This document shows positions 35,415-44,500 of a stretch of 56,089 nucleotides of DNA, piece by piece. The notes under the pieces are model-generated. The model did not search any database and was not told the origin of the DNA. It saw only the letters and a list, made by a program, of their open reading frames with translations. This DNA comes from Dehalococcoidia bacterium (lineage in GTDB: Bacteria; Chloroflexota; Dehalococcoidia; Lucifugimonadales; Lucifugimonadaceae): assembly GCA_022824185.1 (NCBI GenBank), contig JAJEAU010000009.1, positions 1 through 56,089 of the forward strand, given 5' to 3'. A program made the position numbers and the translations under genes. Each line of letters starts with the position of its first letter. Position 1 is the first letter of the stretch.

Positions 35415-37571
35415 CTATCTCTCTAATGTCTCGAGGACATGCTGAGGCATCACGTCGTAGTGGTCTAGTTCCATGTTGAAATCGCCGAAACCAGACGTCA
35501 ATGAACGGAGATCCGTCGAATAGTTGAAGGTCTCGGAAAGCGGGATGAACGCCATCACGCTGCCAATACCCGCCTGGCCCTGCTTGGGTTCCGAAGTCTC
35601 CATCGACTGGATCTTGGCCCGTCGCGAATTCAGGTCGCCAATAACCGAACCAAGCACATCGGCCGGCATCACCACTTCCTGGCGCATAATCGGCTCGAGC
35701 AACTGCGGCGTGCCTTTTCGCATCGCTGCCTTAAATGCCAACGAACCCGCAATCTGGAACGCCATCTCCGAAGAGTCGGTGTCGTGCTGCGCGCCATCCG
35801 TGAGCACGGCCTTGACGTCGACCACAGGGTAACCCGCGATAATCCCGGATTGGGCTGCCTCGCGGAATCCCTTTTCGATCGCGCCGTACCACTCGGTGCT
35901 CAGAGTGGCACCGGTGATCTCACTCTCAAATTCGAGGCCCGATCCACGCGGCAACGGCTCGATCCGGAGCGTGCAAACGCCATACTGGCCACGACCGCCG
36001 GTCTGTCGTACAAACCGACCTTCGGCACTAGCACTCGATCCGATGGTTTCGCGGTAAGCGACACGCGGTCGGCCACGCTTGCAAATGATGTTGTTCTCGA
36101 TCTTCATGCGATCCAAGATGATCTCTAGGTGCAACTCACCCATGCCCGACAACAGCAGCTGGCCGCTTTCGTCGTCGGTCGAGAGGATCAACGTGGGGTC
36201 CTCATCGACGAGTTTCATCAACGTCGCAGTCAACTTGTCCTTGTCGTGCCGACTCTCGGGCTCGACCGAGATCGACAACACAGGCTCAGGAAATTCGATC
36301 TGCGCCATCGCCACGGGCGCGTTCACCGCGCAGAGCGTGTGACCAGTCTTCGTCGATTTCAACCCGATCGCGGCCACAATCTCGCCCGCACCGACCTCGT
36401 CCACCGGCTCACGAACATCTGCCCGCATCCTCAATAGACGACCGATCCGTTCCCTGCCCCTGGCGGACGGGTTGTAGACCGACATGCCTCGCTTGAGGAC
36501 GCCTGAATAGACCCTCACGAAAATCAACCGGCCGGCGTGTTCGTCGGAAATAACCTTGAATGCCAACGCGCTGAGCGGTTCGTCGTCGTTCGGGTATCGT
36601 TCGATCTGTTGATCTGGGTGCGAAGGTTCGAAACCCACCGCTGGAGGGAGATCCATTGGGGAAGGAAGATAGTCCAATATCGCGTCCAGCAGTTGGTGTG
36701 TGCCACGATGCCGCAACGCCGCACCAGCCATCACAGGGAAAATCTTCAGATCAATCGTCGCCTTACGGATCGCGGCCTTTAGGACATCGGCGCTGATCTC
36801 TTCGCCCATCAGATAGAGCTCGGCAAGATCGTCATCGAACTCCGCCACCTTGGCGATCAACTCTTCACGAGCCGCATTCGCCTGATCCAAAAGTTCAGCC
36901 GGCACATCGCCTTCTCGAGGGACAAGCCGCTCATTGCGATCGCCATCGGCTGAAGGATCGCCCCACTCGTAGAAATACGCTGTCATGCCTACGAGATCCA
37001 CCACACCCTTGAAATCGGCTTCCTGTCCGATCGGAAGCTGGATCGGAACCGCGTTTGCGTAAAGACGGTTGTGGAGCGTCGAGACCGCGTATTCGAAATC
37101 TGCGCCAATGCGGTCCATCTTGTTGACGAACACCAGCCGTGGAACATGATGCTTGTCCGCTTGTCGCCAAACCGTCAGCGACTGTGCTTGGACACCCGCG
37201 ACCGAGTCCAATACGACGGTCACACCGTCGAGAACCCGGAGGCTCCGCTCGACTTCGGCTGTGAAGTCGACGTGACCGGGAGTATCAATGATGTTGATCT
37301 GATGGTCGCGCCACGAGACGTTCTGGGCAGCAGCTGTAATCGTGATCCCGCGCTCGCGTTCCTGCTGCATGTAGTCGAGGAGCGCTGTGCCTTCATCCAC
37401 ACGGCCGATCTTGTAGGTCTCACCTGTGAAATAGAGAACCGACTCGCTCACCGTCGTCTTGCCGGCGTCGACGTGCGCGATAAATCCCGTGTTCCTCAAG
37501 TTCTTGAGGTCGCGGCCGCGGCCGTTGGACGCGCTTTCGGATGCAGTTGACATTTTTGTTGTCGTGGTCAT
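35415..37571 (-). CDS. fusA: Elongation factor G
   Basis: Translocase GTPase of protein synthesis. The 718-residue protein has an N-terminal Ser/Thr/Lys leader of about 20 residues, then FIAHVDAGKTTVSE (P-loop, about 31-44), QERERGITITAAA, DTPGHVDF and NKMDRIGADF, followed by domains II-V. YRETIGSSASAEGRFVRQTG and RRAKIQSMETSEPKQGQA mark domains IV and V. It is a single copy in the window, in the str position between rpsG and rpsJ. The 152-base gap to rpsG holds no gene. Confidence 0.97.
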   Translation of the reverse strand: MTTTTKMSTASESASNGRGRDLKNLRNTGFIAHVDAGKTTVSESVLYFTGETYKIGRVDEGTALLDYMQQERERGITITAAAQNVSWRDHQINIIDTPGHVDFTAEVERSLRVLDGVTVVLDSVAGVQAQSLTVWRQADKHHVPRLVFVNKMDRIGADFEYAVSTLHNRLYANAVPIQLPIGQEADFKGVVDLVGMTAYFYEWGDPSADGDRNERLVPREGDVPAELLDQANAAREELIAKVAEFDDDLAELYLMGEEISADVLKAAIRKATIDLKIFPVMAGAALRHRGTHQLLDAILDYLPSPMDLPPAVGFEPSHPDQQIERYPNDDEPLSALAFKVISDEHAGRLIFVRVYSGVLKRGMSVYNPSARGRERIGRLLRMRADVREPVDEVGAGEIVAAIGLKSTKTGHTLCAVNAPVAMAQIEFPEPVLSISVEPESRHDKDKLTATLMKLVDEDPTLILSTDDESGQLLLSGMGELHLEIILDRMKIENNIICKRGRPRVAYRETIGSSASAEGRFVRQTGGRGQYGVCTLRIEPLPRGSGLEFESEITGATLSTEWYGAIEKGFREAAQSGIIAGYPVVDVKAVLTDGAQHDTDSSEMAFQIAGSLAFKAAMRKGTPQLLEPIMRQEVVMPADVLGSVIGDLNSRRAKIQSMETSEPKQGQAGIGSVMAFIPLSETFNYSTDLRSLTSGFGDFNMELDHYDVMPQHVLETLER

Positions 37572-37723
37572 TGTCTTTCGGGTTTTGATCTCAGGACGGT
37601 CAGCCAGTCACTGATTCGGAATTGAGCGATGATCTACTCGCTCAATGCAATTTCTGTGTCTTTGCTCGCTCTGCTCCTACTCAAAACCACGCCGACACAT
37701 CGGTCGGCGATCGGTATCTCCGA

Positions 37724-38194
37724 TTACCACCTGAAATGGGCGTACGCACGGTTGGCTTCAGCCATGCGTTGAAGTTCGTCCTTGCGCCGCACCGCGGCTC
37801 CGGTATTGTTCGCGGCGTCAAGCAACTCCGTGAACAACTTCCGTGCAATGGGTTGGCCTTTGCGCGAACGCGCAGCCGTGACGAGCCATCGTTGCGCCAA
37901 CGCTTCACGACGCTCTGGCCTGACCTCGCTCGGAACCTGATAGGTTGCCCCACCAACTCGTCGGGGGCGGACCTCAAGCAACGGCGTCGTATTGGCCATC
38001 GCCTGCTCAAACGCTTCCAACGGGTTCATGTCCAATCGCTGACCAAGCATTCCCAACGCCTCGTAGACCGCGCGTCGGGCGATGCTCTTCTTGCCGCCGA
38101 TCATCACACGATTGATGAATCGAGCAAGCTCCTCACTTCCATAGCGAGGATCTGGTTGCGTCGGGCGCTTTTCAGCTCTGCGTCGTCTTGCCAT
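37724..38194 (-). CDS. rpsG: 30S ribosomal protein uS7
   Basis: Head assembly initiator and E-site protein. The 156-residue sequence has MARRRRAEKRPTQPDPRYGS, ARFINRVMIGGKKSIARRAV, ALEQAMxN-type EAFEQAMANTTPLLEVRPRR and RVGGATYQVPSEVRPERREA. The end, KRAYAHFRW-like NRAYAHFRW, is standard. Confidence 0.97.
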   Translation of the reverse strand: MARRRRAEKRPTQPDPRYGSEELARFINRVMIGGKKSIARRAVYEALGMLGQRLDMNPLEAFEQAMANTTPLLEVRPRRVGGATYQVPSEVRPERREALAQRWLVTAARSRKGQPIARKLFTELLDAANNTGAAVRRKDELQRMAEANRAYAHFRW

Positions 38195-38425
38195 TTTTCG
38201 TCAGCTTTGTGTCCGCAATATCGCGATACGTGCTACTTGATCGATGCTTCTCTTGATCGGGAATCGAGGTCGCCTCAAAGTGCGACGTGACTTCAGGTCG
38301 CTTTGAGACTCGGCGTCGTGTCTCTCGTTAGGCGCTACGGATTTCGTCGGGATCGCCCGAACGAATTATCCAGCCTAAGCGATGCTCTACGAATTCCGCA
38401 ACAAATTATATACCCACCACCCCGC

Positions 38426-38842
38426 TCAAACTCCGCGTGGAGTCCCGTATTTGCTGCGACCGCGCCGACGGCCCTCAACGCCTTCCGTGTCCTTGGTACC
38501 TCGAATCACGTGGTACCGCACACCAGGCAAATCACGCACACGTCCTCCCCGGATCAGCACTACTGAGTGCTCTTGAAGGTTGTGACCTTCACCAGGGATG
38601 TATGCCGTGACTTCGACATTGTTGGAGAGACGAACGCGTGCCACCTTGCGAAGCGCGGAATTCGGCTTCTTCGGCGTAACCGTGCGAACCTGAAGGCAAA
38701 CACCAGCCTTCTGCGGCGAACCCTTCTGCAACTCCCGGGTTCGACCCGTGAATGAGTTGCGAATCGCGCGCAATGCCGGAGTCTTCGGCTTCTTGCGTGT
38801 CCGCTTCCGAGGCTTCCTGACTAATTGGTTCAGCGTGGGCAA
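38426..38842 (-). CDS. rpsL: 30S ribosomal protein uS12
   Basis: Decoding-centre protein. TTG at 38842 is chosen: it begins PTLNQLVRK, the conserved start, and has GGAG 6 bases upstream; a TTG at 38887 would add 15 residues without family support. The 138-residue protein carries the Gram-positive-type insertion [19 protein letters not shown] before [24 protein letters not shown] and [11 protein letters not shown] are unaltered, so no streptomycin-resistance change is visible. It is first in the block, with a promoter about 90 bases upstream; 231 bases separate it from rpsG. Confidence 0.96.
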   Translation of the reverse strand: MPTLNQLVRKPRKRTRKKPKTPALRAIRNSFTGRTRELQKGSPQKAGVCLQVRTVTPKKPNSALRKVARVRLSNNVEVTAYIPGEGHNLQEHSVVLIRGGRVRDLPGVRYHVIRGTKDTEGVEGRRRGRSKYGTPRGV

Positions 38843-38935
38843 CGTGTTCTCCGTCTCATTCGGTGAAAGCGCATCACGATTTCCCAACTTTCGAGGGCAA
38901 ACAAACGAAATGACGCTCCAACCGCTAAACGATCA

Positions 38936-38964
38936 ATCATACAAATCCTGAAATACCTAGTCAA
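38936..38964 (-). promoter_or_regulatory. Sigma70-type promoter of the ribosomal block
   Basis: On the minus strand TTGACT (38964-38959) and TATGAT (38941-38936) are separated by exactly 17 bases, with TG directly before the -10. Transcription would start near 38929, leaving a leader of about 86 bases before the rpsL start. This is the best promoter match I see in the window and fits a highly expressed operon. Confidence 0.8.
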
Positions 38965-39103
38965 CCGAATCATCTGCCCGAATCCTCGCAAAAGATGCCG
39001 CGAAACGACACTGTAATATCCTGAACCAATCGCGACGCTGTCTGCAACAGCCTCTCAACACACGTCCCCAGTTCCAAACCCAACCCAAACCCATCCTCCT
39101 AGG

Positions 39104-39823
39104 ATGACCACTCTACTTCTATACGGATTCAACGTTCCGCACGCGAGAGCAGTGATCGACGGATTACGCCTCCACGACCAATCCCTGACCATCATTGACG
39201 CCGATTGGCGGCAAGACGACGAAACCGCTTCATCAAAACGCGATGAAGTAGCCCTCGTATGGTGCGTAGGATCGTCGATGCCGTTACCGATCGCCGTCGC
39301 AAACGAAATCGCCCAGCGCGGCACTCCCGTCGTCGCAATCGCAGAACAAAACCGAGTCGAACACTTCGACTTCAATGCTGGCAACATCGAACTCTGCTTC
39401 GACTACAGCTCCGCCGCCGAATTGCGGGCACGTATCAACACTGCAGTCGCCCGTTCAACCATCCAATCCCGACCGATGATCATCCACGGAGATCTGAGAA
39501 TCGATGTCGACAGCTTCGAAGTCTCGCTGAAAGATCAAAACATCGAACTCACCTATAAGGAATACGAACTGCTGAAGCTGTTCGCATCCAACCCTGGCCG
39601 AGTTTTCCGACGAGAAGACATCCTCAATCGCATCTGGGGAGACGACTACTTCGGCGGCACGCGAACCGTCGATGTGCACGTCCGAAGGCTCCGCAGCAAA
39701 CTTGACGACGTTAGCCACAACGTAATCGAAACCATGTGGAGGGTTGGTTACCGATTCTGCGCACCAGAATCACGCAAGACCACCAGCAACGGCGAAGCCC
39801 GAGCCACCGCGCCGGTACCCTAG
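39104..39823 (+). CDS. GlnR-like orphan OmpR-family regulator
   Basis: A 239-residue transcription factor with two domains. Residues 1-115 have the length and layout of a receiver, but the acidic pocket, phosphoacceptor Asp and switch Lys are not recognisable (VALVWCVGSS stands at the acceptor strand, GNIELCFDYSS at the Lys position). Residues 125-230 are a complete OmpR/PhoB winged helix: ELTYKEYELLKLFASNPGRV, RRTVDVHVRRLRSKL-type RTVDVHVRRLRSKLDD and VGYRF. Such phosphorylation-independent regulators, for example actinobacterial GlnR, control nitrogen genes. Its place right before glnA, gltB and gltD supports that role here. No histidine kinase is adjacent. Confidence 0.8.
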   Translation: MTTLLLYGFNVPHARAVIDGLRLHDQSLTIIDADWRQDDETASSKRDEVALVWCVGSSMPLPIAVANEIAQRGTPVVAIAEQNRVEHFDFNAGNIELCFDYSSAAELRARINTAVARSTIQSRPMIIHGDLRIDVDSFEVSLKDQNIELTYKEYELLKLFASNPGRVFRREDILNRIWGDDYFGGTRTVDVHVRRLRSKLDDVSHNVIETMWRVGYRFCAPESRKTTSNGEARATAPVP

Positions 39824-39931
39824 CGCATTTGGTAAAATCAGGCTTTTCAATGACCGATGTGGTCCAATCCTGCGTGCGCGGGCCTTCACGGAAAGTCTCA
39901 TCGCCGAACGCACGGGAATTTGAACTTTGCA

Positions 39932-41401
39932 ATGTCCACAACGGGCATCGCCACCCGCCTACAGACAAAAATCGTGCAATCCACGACCGATACACCCACG
40001 ACCCCCATCCGGACGACGGACGACGAACAGAAAAAGTTCGTTCTACGACAAGCCAACCAACAAGACGTCCGATTCATTCGCCTCTGGTTCACTGACATCC
40101 TCGGATCCGTCAAGGGATTCGCGATAACTACCGACGAACTCGAACACGTCTTGGAGTCAGGCGCCAGCTTCGACGGCGCCGTCATCGATGGCCTCGCACG
40201 GAGCGACGAAGCCGACACCGTCGCGTTGCCCGACCCCAACACTTGGCAAATCCTGCCGTGGCGACCCAGCCAAAATGCCGTCGCAAGCATGTTCTGCGAC
40301 CTGACTTCGCCAAACGGCGAACCGATCCCCACCGACGGCAGACACATCCTCCGGTCGGTCATGCGCCGAGCACGAAACCTCGGCTACAACTTCTACGTCG
40401 CCCCCGAACTCGAGTACTACTACGCTGACGATCTCGACGAATATCGGCAGTCTCCCGGAGATCGATCATCGGTGCGCGTCGGAGCAAGCAATCCCGACAC
40501 CGATCTCTCGATGCGCTTCAACCGCAACAGTCGATACTTCGACCAGACATCGCCCGACCTCGGTGGCGCAGAGCTCCGACGCGAAGTCGTCCTAGCCCTC
40601 GAAAAGATGGGCATCCCAGTCAAACACAGCCATCACGAGGTCGGATACGGACAGCACGAAATCGACCTCCGCCACACAAACGCGCTCACGATGGCCGACT
40701 CCGTCGTCACCTATCGCGTCGCAGTCAAAGAACTCGCCGCCCGAAAAGGCGGGCATGCCACATTCATGCCCCAGCCTTTCTCGGACCGTCCCGGATCCGG
40801 GATGCACACCCACATGTCGCTTTTCAGCGGCGACGACAACGCCTTCTTCTCCGCCGACGAAGATGAATTCCACCTCTCGGACGTCGGAAAGAAGTTCATC
40901 GCCGGATTAGTTGCGCACGCACCCGAAATCACCGCCATCACGAACCAGTGGGTCAACAGCTACAAACGCCTAGTCTCCGGCTCGGAAGCACCAATCTTCG
41001 CCTCATGGACCGCAGGCAACCTGAACGATCTGGTACGCGTGCCAGCGTTTCGCCCCGGCCAAGAATCCAGCATGAGAGTCGAATATCGGGCGCCAGACGC
41101 CGCCTGCAACCCATATCTCGCATTCGCAGCACTCCTAGCCGCAGGCCTCGAAGGCGTCGAGAAAGACTACCCCCTCTCAACGCCGATCATCAAAGGCTCG
41201 AACGGCAACGCTCATTCATTGCCAAGGTTGCCGAACTCGTTGCACGAAGCCGTAACCATCGCCGAAAACAGCGAACTCCTGAGAACCAACATCGGCGACC
41301 GCGCAATCGACAGCTTCTGTAGAAACAAAAACCTCGAATGGGACGAGTTCAATCGAACGGTGACCGACTTCGAGACCAATCGCTATCTCGACGTTCTGTA
41401 A
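39932..41401 (+). CDS. glnA: Glutamine synthetase, GlnA2-like, with altered motifs
   Basis: Type I glutamine synthetase family protein making glutamine from glutamate, ammonium and ATP. From ATG at 39932 it has 489 residues; the upstream frame from 39857 looks non-coding. FTDILGSVKGF, APELEYYY, EVGYGQHEID and GSGMHTHMSLF are present, and NQWVNSYKRLVSGSEAP resembles the actinobacterial GlnA2 branch. Several usually fixed positions differ: FDGAVIDG (usual FDGSSIEG), FMPQP (usual MPKP) and TAGNLND (usual ARNRS). No adenylylation-site context NLYDLP is seen. Its position before gltBD argues for ammonium assimilation, but another glutamate-amine ligase activity is possible. Confidence 0.85.
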   Translation: MSTTGIATRLQTKIVQSTTDTPTTPIRTTDDEQKKFVLRQANQQDVRFIRLWFTDILGSVKGFAITTDELEHVLESGASFDGAVIDGLARSDEADTVALPDPNTWQILPWRPSQNAVASMFCDLTSPNGEPIPTDGRHILRSVMRRARNLGYNFYVAPELEYYYADDLDEYRQSPGDRSSVRVGASNPDTDLSMRFNRNSRYFDQTSPDLGGAELRREVVLALEKMGIPVKHSHHEVGYGQHEIDLRHTNALTMADSVVTYRVAVKELAARKGGHATFMPQPFSDRPGSGMHTHMSLFSGDDNAFFSADEDEFHLSDVGKKFIAGLVAHAPEITAITNQWVNSYKRLVSGSEAPIFASWTAGNLNDLVRVPAFRPGQESSMRVEYRAPDAACNPYLAFAALLAAGLEGVEKDYPLSTPIIKGSNGNAHSLPRLPNSLHEAVTIAENSELLRTNIGDRAIDSFCRNKNLEWDEFNRTVTDFETNRYLDVL

Positions 41402-41506
41402 AAACCCGTCACCAAACATCCTCCAACCCCCGTCTGCAATCTCGAAACACCCATGACTCATCCAAATATTAAGATTCAAGTTTGACCTTCTAGGGTTTGA
41501 CGGTAG

Positions 41507-44500
41507 ATGATGGCGGAAAACACGAACATCGAAATGAGACGGCGCGCAGCAGAGCGCGACGCGGATTTCCGTCGCCTTGAGAACGAAGGCCTCTACTCCA
41601 AAAGCCACGAACACGACGCCTGCGGTGTCGGCGTAGTCGCCAACATCGACGGAAAACGATCCCACCAGATCGTCCAGAACGGCCTCGAAGTCCTCCGCAA
41701 TCTCGGCCACCGCGGTGCCTGCGGATGCGATCCCGAAACCGGCGACGGCGCTGGAATCCTCGTCCAGATGCCCCACGGTTTCATGGTCAAAGCCGCGGCC
41801 GAATGCGGAATCCAACTCCCCGATGCTCTCCGTTACGCCGTCGCGATGTGCTTCCTCCCGCAAGACGAGGAACTACGAAACTTCTGCAAAGAAGCCCTCG
41901 AACGTTCCGCAACCGAACACGGCATCGAACCGCTCGGTTGGCGCGACGTCCCTGTCGATCCCGATGCTGTCGGCGTCTGGGCACGCGCCCGCATGCCCCA
42001 CATCTCTCAGCTCTTCCTGAAAGCGCCCGAAGGCATCGGCGAAACCCTTCTCGAGCGGCGCCTCTACGTCATCCGCAAATCCACCGAAAAAATAGTCCGA
42101 ACACGCATCGAAGCAATCGAAGAACGCTCCGGAGCCGACCTTAGCGACGAAGACGCCGCAGTCATTAACGCCCTCCTCAACGAGTGGTACGTCCCCTCCC
42201 TCTCCGCCCGAACCATCGTCTACAAAGGCATGCTCATGGCGGAGCAGACTGACAGCTTCTACAAGGACCTCACCGATCCCGACTTCGAGTCCCACTTCGC
42301 GATGGTGCACTCGCGATTCAGCACCAACACCCTCGGCTCGTGGAAACTCGCCCACCCATACCGCATGCTCGCCCACAACGGCGAGATCAACACCGTCCGC
42401 GGAAACCGAAACTGGATGTCCGCACGCGAACTGACCCTCGAATCCGAACTCTTCGGCGACTCCATCTCAGAAATCCGCCCCATCTGCGAATCTGACGAAC
42501 CCTCCGACACCGCCTCCTTGGACAACGCCTTCGAAGCCGTCTACATGGGCGGACGCTCCGTCTCGCACACCGCCGCAATGATGATGCCCGCGGCATGGTA
42601 CGGCCACGAATCCATGCCCCAAAGCGTCAAGGACTTCTACGAATACCACGGCGGAATCATGGAACCGTGGGACGGTCCCGCAATGATCGTCTTCACCGAC
42701 GGACACATGCTCGGAGCCGTCCTCGACCGCAACGGACTTCGGCCATTCCGCTACTCAGTAACCGACGACAACGTACTCGTCATGGCTTCCGAGACCGGCG
42801 TACTGGACATCCCTGCCGATCAGATCCAATACCGCTCGCGCCTCCGACCTGGCCGCATGTTCCTCGTCGACTTCGAAGAGAAGCGCATCATCGAACCCGA
42901 AGAGGTCGCAGACCGACTCGCATCCACCCAACCCTACGGCGAGTGGCTCGAAAACAACCGTTTGACCCTCGAAGACCTCGGCCAGCCGCAAAACGTCCCA
43001 CAGATCGACCTGGAAACCGTCAACACGCGCCAGATGGTCTTCGGATACACCCAAGAGGACATCCGAATGCTCGTTGGCCCCATGGGTGTCACCGCGCACC
43101 AACCGCAAGGCTCCATGGGCAACGACGCACCCCTAGCCGTCCTCTCGGACAAGCCCCAAAACCTCTTCGCTTACTTCAAGCAAGACTTCGCACAGGTCTC
43201 AAACCCGCCGTTGGACGCAATCCGAGAACATCTCGTCACGCAGATGGCAGTGCCGGTAGGCCGACGCCCCAACCTCTTCGACGAAACCCAAGACCACGCA
43301 CGCCTCCTCCGCATCGACCACCCCCTTCTCCGCAACGCCGAGCTCGCTCAGATCAAACAGTCCACCAAGACCGGCATCCGAACAATCACCATATCGACTC
43401 TGTTCCCGGTATCGCAAGGCGTCGAAGGCCTCCGATCCGCTCTCGAACGCATCCGCCGCGAAGCATCCGAAGCCATCGAAAACGGCTACACCATCATCGT
43501 CCTCTCTGACCGCGGCATCGACTCCGAAAACACCTTCATCCCGTCCCTCCTAGCAACCGCCGCGGTTCACCACCATCTCATCAAGAACCAGACCCGCAAT
43601 CAAGCTGACATCCTCGTCGAATCCGGCGAACCCCGCGAAGTCCACCACTTCGCCCTCCTGTACGGTTACGGCGCCAGCGCCATCAACCCATACCTGGCGC
43701 TCGAATCCCTCGCCGAAATCCGCGAATCGGTCGCATCCGACGGCACAATGCCTCTGCAAGACGCCGCCGAAGAAAACTTCCGCATCGCCTCCGAAGAAGG
43801 AGTCCTAAAGACGATGTCCAAGATGGGCATCTCCACCTTGCAGGGATACCTCGGAGCCCAGATCTTCGAAGCCCTAGGTCTTTCTCAGGAACTCATCGAC
43901 GAATACTTCACGTGGACAAACTCCCGCATCGGCGGTATCGGACTCGAAGAGATTGCCGCCGACGTCATCGCAAACCACGGCCGAGCCTACCCCCAATACG
44001 ACATCCCCTCAAACCTCCGTCTGGACCTCGGCGGCTTCTACATGTGGCGATCCACTGGTGAACGACACATGTGGAATCCCCGCACCATCTCCCTCATCCA
44101 GAACGCATCCACCCTCAACAGCAAGACGATCTACAAGCAGTTCGAGGAAGCTGCCGACGAAGAGCCTGAGGGCTACATCGCCCTCCGCCAGATGCTCGAC
44201 TTCGACGAGTCGAAGTTCGGCCCCGTCCCGCTCGACGAAGTCGAACCCATCGAGAAGATCCTTCCTCGGTTCGCAACTGGCGCCATCTCCCTTGGCTCGA
44301 TCTCCCGCGAGGCCCACGAAACCCTCGCCATCGCCATGAACCGCATCGGCGCACGCAGCAACACCGGCGAAGGCGGAGAGGACGACGACCGATACGTCCC
44401 ATTCGAAGCGCCAGACTCCAAGAACTCCGCCGTCAAGCAAGTCGCATCGGGACGCTTCGGAGTAACCGCCGAATACATGGTCAACGCCAAAGACCTGCAG

